This document shows, piece after piece, positions 1 through 8,729 of a stretch of 64,000 nucleotides of DNA; the first letter of the stretch is position 1, and each line of letters begins with the position of its first letter. Source of the stretch: Polyangium jinanense (GTDB lineage: Bacteria; Myxococcota; Polyangia; Polyangiales; Polyangiaceae); the NCBI RefSeq assembly GCF_028435365.1, contig NZ_JAGTJJ010000003.1, positions 310,001-374,000 on the forward strand. Direction: 5' to 3'. Made by a program: the position numbers and the translations under genes. The notes beneath the pieces are model-generated. The model was not told the origin of the DNA, made no database searches, and saw nothing but the letters and a program-made list of their open reading frames with translations.

Positions 1-528
1 AAGCCGCAGCTCGTTCTGCAGATCGGGATGAACATGATCATCCCGATCCCCGATCTGAAGGTCGACGACGAGGGCGTCACCTGCACGCTCTCGTTCGATC
101 GGGCCCCCTTCTGGTGCCGCATGCCCTGGAACGCGATCTACGCGCTCGTCGGCGAAGACGGCCGGGGGATGATGTGGCCGACCGACATCCCGCCCGAGGT
201 GGTGGCGCAGATGCAGGCCCCGCAGCAGGCGAAAGACGCGCAGAAGGCCGCGCAGAAGAAGCCGCGCAAGCTCGCCGCGGTCTCGGATACGGAGCCTTCG
301 CCCGAGCGCAAGCCGCTCGCCGAGGATCCCGCCCCGGCGCAGACCACGTCCGACGAGGAAGCTGCCGCAAAGGAAGATTCGTCGGGCGAAACGGCGGCGG
401 CGAGCAACGCCGAAGAGCCGAAGACCGTGGAAGCAACGGAGTCTCCGCGTCCGCAGGCGGCGCCCGCGCCCGGTCCGGGTCGCAAGCCGCGCCGCGAGCT
501 GCCGCCCTACCTGCGGGTGGTGAAGTAA
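1..528 (+). CDS. sspB: SspB-like ClpXP specificity factor (5' partial)
   Basis: Adaptor that delivers ssrA-tagged and other substrates to the ClpXP protease in the cytoplasm. The frame is open from base 1, so the true start lies left of the window; the ATG codons at 28 and 34 fall inside the folded domain and are not the start. The N-terminal part has the SspB beta-strand pattern (FWCRMPWNAIYALVGEDG). An Ala/Pro/Glu/Lys-rich linker of roughly 90 residues follows. The extreme C-terminus, LPPYLRVVK, closely resembles the ClpX-binding tail of E. coli SspB (ALRVVK). The linker is long for the family. It lies just upstream of livM with no visible functional link. Confidence 0.85.
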   Translation, partial: KPQLVLQIGMNMIIPIPDLKVDDEGVTCTLSFDRAPFWCRMPWNAIYALVGEDGRGMMWPTDIPPEVVAQMQAPQQAKDAQKAAQKKPRKLAAVSDTEPSPERKPLAEDPAPAQTTSDEEAAAKEDSSGETAAASNAEEPKTVEATESPRPQAAPAPGPGRKPRRELPPYLRVVK

Positions 529-586
529 GAAGCCGCGTCGCTCCTGCTTGACCGTGGGAGCCGGTCGCGCGAGTTTTCACCCGCCC

Positions 587-1819
587 ATGTCCCCCTCGAC
601 GGTGGCAGACGGTGCTCGGACGAGCCGAGCCGCGTCGCCCAACCCCCTCCTGCGCCGCATCCTGGTCACGCTGGCCCTTCTCGGCGCCGTCGTGGGGCTC
701 GAGTTCGCGTTCGACACGCTCGTGCCCGACGCGGCTCTGCAACAGCTCGTGCTGTTCGCCCTGGTGAACGTCGTCGTGGCCCTCTCGCTGAACGTCATCA
801 ACGGGATGGCGGGTCAGTTCTCCATCGGCCACGCGGGCTTCGTCGGAATCGGCGCGTACACGGCCGCGATCGTCGCGGGGCACATCCACAAGGCGCTCGG
901 CGTCGACGACATCCTCTTCTCGAACTCGTTCCTCGTCATGCCCGCAGCGATCCTCGCGGCGGGCGGCGTGGCCGCGATCTTCGGGTTCGTCGTAGGGCTT
1001 CCGAGCCTCCGCCTCCGCGGCGATTACCTCGCGATCGTCACGCTCGGCTTCGCGGAGATCTTCCGGCTCGTCATCGCCACGGCGCAGACGGGCGGCGACG
1101 TCGAGGGGCCGATCGCGCAGTTCCTCGCCTACCTCGGCGGGCAGAACGGCTACGCGGGGCCCGATCGCAACGGCGTGCCTCAGTACGCCGGCCCGTTCTG
1201 GATCTTCGGCGCGGCCGTGGTCGCGGTGATCATCGCGTGGCGGCTCAAGTTCTCGGGCTGGGGGCGCGCGCTCCGGGCGCTGCGCGAGGACGAGATCGCG
1301 ACGGCGAGCGTGGGCGTCGATCCGACGCGGTACAAGGTGACCTCGTTCGTCATCGCCGCGACCGGGGCCGGCATCGCGGGCGCGATGCTCGCGTCGATGC
1401 GCAACGGCAACCCCACCGTGCAGCCCGATCAGTTCACCTTCGCCTACTCGTTCGACGCGATCACGATGGTGATCCTCGGCGGCTCGGGCAGCGTGTCGGG
1501 CGCGATCGTGGGCGGCGTGTTCGTCACGTTCACCGTGAAGATGATCGAGCAGCTCCAGCGCTTCGAGTCGGTGCAGGCGCTCCAGGCGGCCTACCCCTCG
1601 CTCGACCTCAACGCGCTGCGCATGGTCGTCTACGCCTCCGTGCTGATCGGCCTCATGATCCTGCGCCCCGAGGGCATCTTCGGCGAGCGCGAGCTCCTCC
1701 GGCGCAAGCCTCGAAAGCGCACGAGCCACGCACCGCCCGAGCCCTTGCCTGCGCGCACCGAGGTGGAGGCGAATCCCAAGAGCGAGACGGGTCCCCTCAC
1801 GGGAAAGGCGGACAAGTGA
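587..1819 (+). CDS. livM: Branched-chain amino acid ABC transporter permease LivM
   Basis: Inner-membrane permease subunit of a high-affinity branched-chain amino acid (or related amide) importer. It has the LivM family layout with hydrophobic helices from about residue 20 and conserved stretches ALSLNVINGMAGQFSIGHAGF and LRLRGDYLAIVTLGFAEIFR. About 410 residues from the ATG at 587; a TTG at 548 would add 13 residues of non-hydrophobic sequence and is less likely. The C-terminus is a charged Pro/Glu/Lys tail. Its stop overlaps the livG start (GTGA), indicating translational coupling. No livH (second permease) or livK (binding protein) adjoins it in the window. Confidence 0.92.
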   Translation: MSPSTVADGARTSRAASPNPLLRRILVTLALLGAVVGLEFAFDTLVPDAALQQLVLFALVNVVVALSLNVINGMAGQFSIGHAGFVGIGAYTAAIVAGHIHKALGVDDILFSNSFLVMPAAILAAGGVAAIFGFVVGLPSLRLRGDYLAIVTLGFAEIFRLVIATAQTGGDVEGPIAQFLAYLGGQNGYAGPDRNGVPQYAGPFWIFGAAVVAVIIAWRLKFSGWGRALRALREDEIATASVGVDPTRYKVTSFVIAATGAGIAGAMLASMRNGNPTVQPDQFTFAYSFDAITMVILGGSGSVSGAIVGGVFVTFTVKMIEQLQRFESVQALQAAYPSLDLNALRMVVYASVLIGLMILRPEGIFGERELLRRKPRKRTSHAPPEPLPARTEVEANPKSETGPLTGKADK

Positions 1820-2628
1820 GCGCGCTCGAGCTCCAGGGCGTGACCAAGACCTTCGGCGGCCTGCGCGCCGTCGGGGGCGTGACCTTCAAGGTGCCCGAGC
1901 GCTCGATCTTCGGCCTCATCGGCCCGAACGGCGCGGGCAAGACGACGGTCTTCAACCTCGTGACCGGCGTCTACAAGCCGGACTCCGGTTCGATCCGCTT
2001 CGCCGGCGAGGAGCTCTCGCTGCTCAAGCCCGCGCAGATCGCGCGCCGCGGTGTCGCCCGCACCTTCCAGAACATCCGCCTCTTCGGCCAGCTCACCGTC
2101 CTCGAGAACGTGCTCGTCGCCTGCGAGAACCGCCGGCGCTCGGGCCTCTTTTCGGCGCTGCTCCGTTCGCCCTCGTTCTTCCGGGACGAGGCCGAGATGC
2201 AGCGCCGCGCGATCGAGCTGCTCGCGATCTTCGACCTCGACAAGCTCGCCGACGAAACCTCGACCTCGCTCTCCTACGGCAACCAGCGGCGGCTCGAGAT
2301 CGCCCGCGCGATGATGCTCGAGCCGAAGATCCTGCTGCTCGACGAGCCGGCCGCGGGCATGAACTACGGCGAGGCCGAGGGCCTGAAGAAGCAGATCCAC
2401 TGGCTGCGTGATCGCTTCGACCTGACGGTCATCCTCGTCGAGCACAACATGCAGGTCGTCATGGGCGTGTGCGAGGAGATCCACGTGCTCGACCACGGCG
2501 AGACCATCGCCCACGGCACGCCCGAGGAGATCCGCAAGAACCCCAAGGTCCTCGCTGCGTACCTCGGCGAAGAGACCCCGGACGAGGCCACGTCCGCCGC
2601 CGCGAAGCAGGAGGAGGCCGCGACGTGA
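1816..2628 (+). CDS. livG: Branched-chain amino acid ABC transporter ATPase LivG
   Basis: One of the two ATPases that power the Liv importer, on the cytoplasmic face of the membrane. Walker A GPNGAGKTT, signature LSYGNQRRLEIARA and Walker B ILLLDEPAAGMN are all present, as is the LivG-typical VARTFQNIRLF segment. The GTG at 1816 overlaps the livM stop, which fixes the start and gives 270 residues, normal for LivG plus a short acidic/Ala tail. Its stop overlaps the livF GTG start in the same way. Confidence 0.95.
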   Translation: MSALELQGVTKTFGGLRAVGGVTFKVPERSIFGLIGPNGAGKTTVFNLVTGVYKPDSGSIRFAGEELSLLKPAQIARRGVARTFQNIRLFGQLTVLENVLVACENRRRSGLFSALLRSPSFFRDEAEMQRRAIELLAIFDLDKLADETSTSLSYGNQRRLEIARAMMLEPKILLLDEPAAGMNYGEAEGLKKQIHWLRDRFDLTVILVEHNMQVVMGVCEEIHVLDHGETIAHGTPEEIRKNPKVLAAYLGEETPDEATSAAAKQEEAAT

Positions 2629-3383
2629 AGACCGCGCACCCGACGCGAAAGGCCCCGACGGCCGAGACGGGCAAGCCGCTGCTCGTCGTGGAGAACCTCG
2701 CCGTCTCGTATGGCGGCATCAAGGCGCTGAAGGGCGTGAGCCTGGAGGTGCGCCGCGGCGAGATCGTCGCGATGATCGGCGCGAACGGCGCGGGCAAGAC
2801 GACGACGCTGAAGACGATCGTGCGCCTCTTGCCGATCGCGGCGGGCAAGCTCGTCTACGACGGCAGGGACCTCGCGGCTGTCGCGGCCGAGGAGATCGTC
2901 GGCCTCGGCATCTCGCTCGTCCCCGAGGGGCGCGCGATCTTCCCGAACCTCACGGTGCGCGAGAACCTGGAGATCGGCGCCTGGAACCACAAGAACCGGG
3001 GAGCGATGGACGAGACGCTCGAGGACGTGGTGCGTCTCTTCCCGCGCCTCGGCGAGCGCATGAAGCAGGAGGGCGGCACGCTCTCGGGGGGTGAGCAGCA
3101 GATGCTCGCGATTGGCCGCGCGCTGATGGCCAGGCCTTCCATGCTCCTGCTCGACGAGCCCTCGCTCGGCATCGCGCCGCGGCTCGTCGCGGACATCTTC
3201 GAGGCGATCGCCCGCGTGGCGCAGGCCGGCACGACCATCCTGCTCGTCGAGCAGAACACGCGCCTGGCGCTGAAATACAGCATGCGGGCGTACGTGCTCC
3301 GCACCGGCGAGATCGCGATGACCGGCGATTCGAAGGAGCTCGCGGCGAACGAAGAGGTCCGCGCGGCGTATCTCGGCGGCTAG
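2625..3383 (+). CDS. livF: Branched-chain amino acid ABC transporter ATPase LivF
   Basis: Second ATPase of the Liv importer. Walker A GANGAGKTTTLKT, signature LSGGEQQMLAIGRA and Walker B MLLLDEPSLGIAP are intact, as is the LivF-typical VPEGRAIFPNLTVRENL. The start is the GTG at 2625 overlapping the livG TGA; about 18 residues of Lys/Pro/Thr-rich extension precede the ABC domain. It is 252 residues and the last gene of the visible liv operon. Confidence 0.95.
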   Translation: MKTAHPTRKAPTAETGKPLLVVENLAVSYGGIKALKGVSLEVRRGEIVAMIGANGAGKTTTLKTIVRLLPIAAGKLVYDGRDLAAVAAEEIVGLGISLVPEGRAIFPNLTVRENLEIGAWNHKNRGAMDETLEDVVRLFPRLGERMKQEGGTLSGGEQQMLAIGRALMARPSMLLLDEPSLGIAPRLVADIFEAIARVAQAGTTILLVEQNTRLALKYSMRAYVLRTGEIAMTGDSKELAANEEVRAAYLGG

Positions 3384-3537
3384 CGCTCCCGATCGCGCCC
3401 TCGCTGCGAAATGACGCGGCACGTGATGTGCAATCGCGATCGCACCGCGCTGCCCCGTGCGCCGCGCCGAACCCACTTCCCGCGGGTTCACCGGTTCTTG
3501 GGCCCGCGGGCGCGTCTTTTGCTAAGGGCGAACCATC

Positions 3538-3903
3538 ATGGATAACGCATCGATACGCGTCCTGGTCATCGACGAGAACCCCACGAGCGCCGGTGATCTC
3601 GCGTCGTTCCTCTCCGCGCATCATTACGACGTGTCGACCTGCTCTGCCCTGGACGGGGCCCGGAGCGCGGTCTCGTCGCGCAGGCCGCACGTGCTCGTGC
3701 TCGCGACGAAGGATCATCCGCACGCCGAGGTCGAGGAGGTGCGCAAGGTGTATCCCCGTCTGCCGCTCGTGCTCCTGACGGAGGAGGCGGGCCAGGAGCT
3801 CCTGCTCGACGTCGAGGCGTTCGCCCCCGCCGTCCCTGCCTGCCCCGCGCGCGGCTTGGGCCACATCGAGTCGGCCGTCGAAGCTGCAGCGCACTTTTCC
3901 TGA
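3538..3903 (+). CDS. Single-domain pseudo-receiver protein
   Basis: A 121-residue CheY-like fold prediction with nothing attached. Beta-1 and the acidic pair are recognisable (VLVIDEN, D12/E13). At the phosphorylation site, where receivers have D-x-x-x-P, it reads ATKDHP, so the phospho-Asp is Thr. The conserved Lys-Pro near beta-5 reads CPARGL instead. It should not be phosphorylated by the usual mechanism and may work as a constitutive protein-binding module. ATG at 3538. It stands alone between the liv operon and the surface-protein gene with no kinase next to it. An unusually divergent active receiver cannot be fully excluded. Confidence 0.7.
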   Translation: MDNASIRVLVIDENPTSAGDLASFLSAHHYDVSTCSALDGARSAVSSRRPHVLVLATKDHPHAEVEEVRKVYPRLPLVLLTEEAGQELLLDVEAFAPAVPACPARGLGHIESAVEAAAHFS

Positions 3904-4047
3904 CCCACATCACTTCGATCCTCGGAAGGGTCCTCGTGTTCGTCGTGGCTCGACGGACACGTAGGTGTGTCCGCGCGCCGCGCTTGCGCAGCGCAGCGGG
4001 AAAGGCGACGATTCGGCCCCCTGGTCGAAGGACCGACCAAGGGATGC

Positions 4048-4093
4048 GGCGCGCCCACCTTCCGCCGGCGCGCCCTCGCGAGGCTTCGCCTCG
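4048..4093 (+). promoter_or_regulatory. Structured leader before the MYXO-CTERM gene
   Basis: Two copies of the 8-mer GGCGCGCC (4048-4055 and 4067-4074) can pair across an 11-nt loop. They are followed at once by a 6-bp hairpin CGAGGC-TTC-GCCTCG (4079-4093). The GGAGGA ribosome-binding site at 4108-4113 and ATG at 4117 lie just downstream. This looks like folded 5' leader RNA; any regulatory role is inference. Confidence 0.3.
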
Positions 4094-4116
4094 TTCGCGC
4101 CCTTCCCGGAGGACCG

Positions 4117-7100
4117 ATGTCGAAATTCAAGGGCTTCCTCGCCGTCCTTGCGGCGCTTTGCGTCTTTGTGTTCGCAGGGCGCGCGGAGGCGACCCATTTC
4201 CGTTACGGCAACATCACCTGGAGCGTCCCTGACCCGGTCTCGGCTCCACGCACCGTGCGCTTCGACGTCACGATGGCGTGGCACGTCAAGTCGTTCATCG
4301 GGTCGACGACCCTCTACTTCGGTGACGGCGGGTTCAACCCGAATACGCAGGGCGCCTTCGTGGGCTCGGGCTACGACGCGACCGGCGACGAATACCACTT
4401 CTATCGCTACGCCGCGACGCACACGTACAACGCGCCCGGGCAGTACACGGCGTACTTCAGCGACTGCTGCCGCATCTCCGAGCTGATCAACGCGCACGAC
4501 GAGAACTTCCGCGTCGAGGCCAAGGTCGACCTCACGCCCGGCAACACCGCGAACCCGGTCTCGGTCGTCCCCGCGATGATCCAGATGCAGGTGAACGGGA
4601 TCCGGACCATCCAGATCCCCGCCGTCGATCCCGACGGGCAGCCGGTCACCTGCCGCTTCTCGACCATCCCCGAGGCGAACCCGAACCCCATCTACCCCGC
4701 GGTCACGCACTACCCGCCGAAGATCCCCTCGACAGGGGCGGTCCCGACGCTCGCCGTGAGCAACACGCCTCCCGGCTGCACGCTCACCTGGAACACGAAC
4801 GGCGGCGTGGCCGGATCGAGGTTCGCGGTCCAGGTCATGCTGGAGTCGCAGAACCCTAACAACGGCAACATCAGCAGCGCCGCGCTCGACTTCATCATCG
4901 AGCTCGTGCAGTCGCCCGTGCCCACCTGCACGGGCAGCGGCGACTACGTCGTCGACATGGGGCAGACGTTCAACACGAGCTTCACGGGCACGTCGAACTC
5001 GTTCCTCAAGATGACGTCGATCGGCTCGTTCGGCGTCCTGAACCCGATCCCCGGCACGACCCAGCCGAGCCCCTTCACGACGAACCTCACCTGGTCGCCG
5101 GGTCTCGGCGAGGAAGGCACGCGCGTCCTCGCGGTCATCTACACGAACCAGCTGAACGTCAGCGGCTACTGCACGCTCACCGTCACGGTGCCCGAGTGCG
5201 CCGTGTACGGCACACCCTGCTCGACCGGCATCGGCGCCTGTCTAGGTACGGGCATCGAGCAGTGCGTCGGGCCGAACGTCGAATGCACCGCCGTGGCGAA
5301 GGATCCGATGCCCGAGATCTGCAACGGCATCGACGATGACTGCAACGACACGATCGACGACAACAACCCCGAGGCCGGCACGGTCTGCCCGACGAACCTT
5401 CCTCCGGCCTGCGGCACGGGCCTGACGAACTGCAACGCCGGCGTGCTCGAGTGCATCCCCGACGTCGCGCCCGGCAGCGTCGCCGAGACCTGCAACGCGA
5501 TCGACGACGATTGCGACGGCACGACCGACGAGGGCTTCAACCTCGGTACGTCGTGCATCGTGGGCAACGGCGTGTGCGAGGCGGTCGGCAAGCTCATCTG
5601 CGACGCCGCGGGCGGCACGATGTGCGACGCCGTCCCCAGCGTTCCCATGACGGAGGCGTGCGACGGCGCGGACAACGACTGCGACGGCGTGGCCGACGAG
5701 GACTTCGGGCTCGGCGATGCCTGCACGAACGGCGACGGCGAGTGCACGGCGAGCGGCGTTTTGGTCTGCAACGCCATGGGCGGCGCGGTCTGCAACGCGG
5801 TGCCCGGCGCGCCGGTGGCCGAGGTCTGCGGCGACGGCAAGGACAACGACTGCGACAAGGTGATCGACAACGGCTGCGGCGATCAGGACGGCGACGGCCT
5901 GCACGACGGCCTCGAAGAGGAAGTCGGCACGAACCCGAACGACGCGGACAGCGACGACGACGGCGTCATCGACAGCGAGGAGCCCCTCTGGGACGAGGAC
6001 TCCGACGGCGACGGGCTCATCAACGCGCTCGACCCCGACAGCGACGACGACGGCCTGTTCGACGGCACCGAGCTCGGCAAGGACTGCAGCGATCCCGCCA
6101 CGGAGGCGCAGTTCGGCCACTGCAGGGCCGACGGCGACTCGGGCCAGACGGGGACCGATCCGCTGAACCCCGACAGCGACGGCGACGGCAAGAGCGACGG
6201 CTCGGAGGACCCGAACCTGAACGGCGTCGTCGACATGAACGAGGGCAACCCCGAGAACCCCGGCGACGCGAACCTGACGAAGGACTTCGACGGCGACGGC
6301 CTCGGCGACGAGCTCGAGATGGCGCTCGGCACGAACGAGAAGGACGCGGACTCGGACGACGACGGCCTGCTCGACGGCGACGAGTCGAACCCGACCGACG
6401 ACACGGACGGCGACGGGATCGTCAACGTGCGTGACGTCGACAGCGACAACGACGCGCTCTTCGACGGCACCGAGGCGGGCAAGGGCTGCCAGCACCCGGC
6501 GACGAACGCCATGGCCGGTCACTGCCGCGCCGACGGCGATCTCGGCGGCACGAAGACCTCGCCCGTCGCGCGCGACTCCGACGGCGGCGGCGTGAGCGAC
6601 GGCGCCGAGGACGGGAACCTGAACGGCGTGATCAACGCGGGCGAGCTCGATCCGAAGGCCGGGTCCGACGACGCGGACGTGATCGACACCGACGGCGATG
6701 GCCTGAGCGACGGGCTGGAGAAGGCGCTCGGCACGGGCGTGAACGACGCCGACTCGGACGACGATGGCCTGCTCGACGGCGCCGAGCCGAACCCGAGCGA
6801 CGACACCGACGGCGACGGCGGCATCAACCTCGAAGACGCCGACGCCGACAACGACGGCCTCGCGGACGGCACGGAGGCGGGCCGCTCGTGCGACGGCGAG
6901 GGGACGGACGCGGCCGCGCAGAAGTGCACGGCGGACGCGGACAATGGCGCGACGAAGACGCTCGTGCTCGTCGCGGACACGGACGGCGGGTCGAAGCTCG
7001 ACGGCGCCGAGGACACGAACCTGAACGGCGTGGTCGACCCGGGCGAGACGAACCCGCTTTTCGCGGGCGACGACCTCACGCAGCCCGAGTGCACGACGGA

Positions 7101-7389
7101 CGCGGACTGCGGCGACGCGTCGAGCGGCAAGATCTGCCAGGATCAGCGCTGCGTCGCCGGTTGCCGCGGCGTGGACGGCAACGGCTGCCCCGACGGTCAG
7201 GTGTGCACGTCGACGTCGGACTCGGTGGGCCAGTGCCAGGCCGAGCCGCCGCCGGACAACCAGCCCGAGCCGACGAATCCCGAGGGTTGCGGCTGCCGCA
7301 CCGCGCCTGCGCAGGGCGGCGCGCTGCCCCTCACGCTCACCCTCGTCGCGGGCCTGCTCTTCGCGACGCGCCGCCGCCGCGCGGCCTGA
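4117..7389 (+). CDS. MYXO-CTERM surface protein with MopE and thrombospondin type 3 repeats
   Basis: Large exported, probably cell-surface-anchored protein of 1090 residues. A signal peptide (about residues 1-26) is followed by beta-rich domains opening THFRYGNITW. Four MopE-type metal-binding motifs sit near residues 402, 458, 515 and 570 (for example CNGIDDDCNDTIDD). From about 589 to 1000 there are many Asp-rich calcium-binding thrombospondin type 3 repeats (DSDGDGLINALDPDSDDDG). The end is Cys-rich, then GCGCR, a hydrophobic stretch and RRRR, the MYXO-CTERM anchor processed by a myxosortase. The ATG at 4117 is chosen for GGAGGA at 4108-4113 and because the signal peptide begins there; the frame is open further upstream but that sequence is Arg-rich and unlike a coding start. 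Confidence 0.9.
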   Translation: MSKFKGFLAVLAALCVFVFAGRAEATHFRYGNITWSVPDPVSAPRTVRFDVTMAWHVKSFIGSTTLYFGDGGFNPNTQGAFVGSGYDATGDEYHFYRYAATHTYNAPGQYTAYFSDCCRISELINAHDENFRVEAKVDLTPGNTANPVSVVPAMIQMQVNGIRTIQIPAVDPDGQPVTCRFSTIPEANPNPIYPAVTHYPPKIPSTGAVPTLAVSNTPPGCTLTWNTNGGVAGSRFAVQVMLESQNPNNGNISSAALDFIIELVQSPVPTCTGSGDYVVDMGQTFNTSFTGTSNSFLKMTSIGSFGVLNPIPGTTQPSPFTTNLTWSPGLGEEGTRVLAVIYTNQLNVSGYCTLTVTVPECAVYGTPCSTGIGACLGTGIEQCVGPNVECTAVAKDPMPEICNGIDDDCNDTIDDNNPEAGTVCPTNLPPACGTGLTNCNAGVLECIPDVAPGSVAETCNAIDDDCDGTTDEGFNLGTSCIVGNGVCEAVGKLICDAAGGTMCDAVPSVPMTEACDGADNDCDGVADEDFGLGDACTNGDGECTASGVLVCNAMGGAVCNAVPGAPVAEVCGDGKDNDCDKVIDNGCGDQDGDGLHDGLEEEVGTNPNDADSDDDGVIDSEEPLWDEDSDGDGLINALDPDSDDDGLFDGTELGKDCSDPATEAQFGHCRADGDSGQTGTDPLNPDSDGDGKSDGSEDPNLNGVVDMNEGNPENPGDANLTKDFDGDGLGDELEMALGTNEKDADSDDDGLLDGDESNPTDDTDGDGIVNVRDVDSDNDALFDGTEAGKGCQHPATNAMAGHCRADGDLGGTKTSPVARDSDGGGVSDGAEDGNLNGVINAGELDPKAGSDDADVIDTDGDGLSDGLEKALGTGVNDADSDDDGLLDGAEPNPSDDTDGDGGINLEDADADNDGLADGTEAGRSCDGEGTDAAAQKCTADADNGATKTLVLVADTDGGSKLDGAEDTNLNGVVDPGETNPLFAGDDLTQPECTTDADCGDASSGKICQDQRCVAGCRGVDGNGCPDGQVCTSTSDSVGQCQAEPPPDNQPEPTNPEGCGCRTAPAQGGALPLTLTLVAGLLFATRRRRAA

Positions 7390-7401
7390 CGTCCCGCCTC
7401 T

Positions 7402-8487
7402 CTAGCCCTCTCCCGCGCCCGTGGGAGGGGGCTCATCCGAAGCCACGAGCCCGTCGTAAAACTCTGCCACGATCGAGGCGAGCCAGCTTTGCGCGGCCGG
7501 CGTCCCGATCGTCGCCGTGAGCGCGGGGAACGTCGCGTCCGCGAGCGCCGTGACGATCTCGCGCGGAGGTTTGTCCGGAAGCCCGAGCGACGCGAACACC
7601 TCGGACACCGGCTTCGCCTCGTTCTCCTTCACCCACGCGAGCACGAACGCGCGCCGCCGCGTGGCGAGCTCCTCGTTCGCCGCGAGGTGCGCCGCGATGT
7701 CGACGCCGATCCGCGTGCCTTGCTTCGTCGCCTCGACGTCGAGCAGCACCTCGGCGAACCGTTGCTCCAGGAGAAACCCTGCGAGCCTCTGCCGGAGCGC
7801 CACGAACGGCGGGTCCCCCGCCCGCGCGACGATCGACTCGGCCGCGTTTTTCACGGCTTTTTGCGAGAAGCCGAGCAAGAACTTCCGGATCTCCGGATCG
7901 AGCCGCTTCTCGAAGTCCACGCGCAGCCCGTCGATCGACTTGCCCACGCCGCCGAGGCCAAACGGCCCGAGCTTCTTCATGAGCGAGGGCAAACCCCACT
8001 CCGCGACGAACGGGTTCACGCGCTCGGAGAACTGCTTCAGCGCGTCGTGCATCACCTCGCGCATCACCTCGCGCGCGGCCTCGCTCTCGGCGATCTCGCG
8101 CACGAGCTTCGGCGGCAGCACGTCGGGCCGCGCGAAGAGGGCGGCGAGATCCTTCTGCGCTTGCCCCGAGACGAACGATCCGATCGTCGCGCGCTCCTTC
8201 ACGAGCACGGCGTGCACCTCGCGCGCGAGCCGCTCGATCGCAGGCCGCAGCGAGCCGTCCACGGTCTGCTTCGTGATCGCGGAATCGAGTGCTCGCGCGA
8301 GCGAGCTCGGCTCCACGAGACGACCGAGCGGCGCGAACCTGAGCTCGTCGAGCACGTCGGCCACGGTCTTCTGCCACTCGGCGCGCGCGGCGGGCGAGGT
8401 GAGCCGCGCTTTCAGGAAGGCGATGTGCCGCGTTTTGAGGTCCTCGAGCGCGGCGCGGGTCGTCTGCACGGATCGTTCGTTCACCAT
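7402..8487 (-). CDS. Conserved helical protein of unknown function
   Basis: 361 residues, soluble, with predicted long helices and no signal peptide or transmembrane segment. I do not recognise the family. Lys/Arg- and Glu-rich amphipathic segments run throughout (EIAESEAAREVMREVMHDAL, DFEKRLDPEIRKFLLGF), compatible with an all-alpha scaffold. It is convergent with the MYXO-CTERM gene, whose stop is 12 bases away, and divergent from the glycosyltransferase gene across a repeat-rich spacer. Codon use matches its neighbours, so it is very likely a real gene. Confidence 0.7.
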   Translation of the reverse strand: MVNERSVQTTRAALEDLKTRHIAFLKARLTSPAARAEWQKTVADVLDELRFAPLGRLVEPSSLARALDSAITKQTVDGSLRPAIERLAREVHAVLVKERATIGSFVSGQAQKDLAALFARPDVLPPKLVREIAESEAAREVMREVMHDALKQFSERVNPFVAEWGLPSLMKKLGPFGLGGVGKSIDGLRVDFEKRLDPEIRKFLLGFSQKAVKNAAESIVARAGDPPFVALRQRLAGFLLEQRFAEVLLDVEATKQGTRIGVDIAAHLAANEELATRRRAFVLAWVKENEAKPVSEVFASLGLPDKPPREIVTALADATFPALTATIGTPAAQSWLASIVAEFYDGLVASDEPPPTGAGEG

Positions 8488-8540
8488 CGGAAGGTAACCC
8501 GCGTGCCTGGGCCGCGCGAGGCGGCGGCTGCCTCCGGGTC

Positions 8541-8657
8541 GTCACGAGCCTTCGCGAAGTGTCGAGGTTCGTCAGGACTTGTCACGGGCGGCCGGGGAGT
8601 CGCGGCAGCTCGTGACGAGCAGAGACAAACCGAGACAACATTTTACAAGTCCATGAC
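8541..8657. repeat. Two interleaved inverted repeats in a divergent promoter region
   Basis: GTCACGAGC (8541-8549) is the exact reverse complement of GCTCGTGAC (8608-8616). GTCAGGACTTGT (8571-8582) nearly matches the reverse complement of ACAAGTCCATGAC (8645-8657), with ACAAGTCC exact. The two pairs cross rather than nest. The spacer also carries repeated GAGACAA/GACAAC boxes. It lies between the divergent starts at 8487 (minus) and 8730 (plus), so these may be operator sites. Confidence 0.35.
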
Positions 8658-8729
8658 AACTATGACGGCCGGCCTCTGGTACTCCCTCGTCGTTCCGCAG
8701 TTTTTTTGCGCCCGAGGGAGGCGCGCACG

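Noticed and set aside
3967..4116. Upstream extension of the MYXO-CTERM gene frame
   Set aside because: Arg-rich, no signal peptide at its start, and GGAGGA with ATG 4117 fits the real start better.
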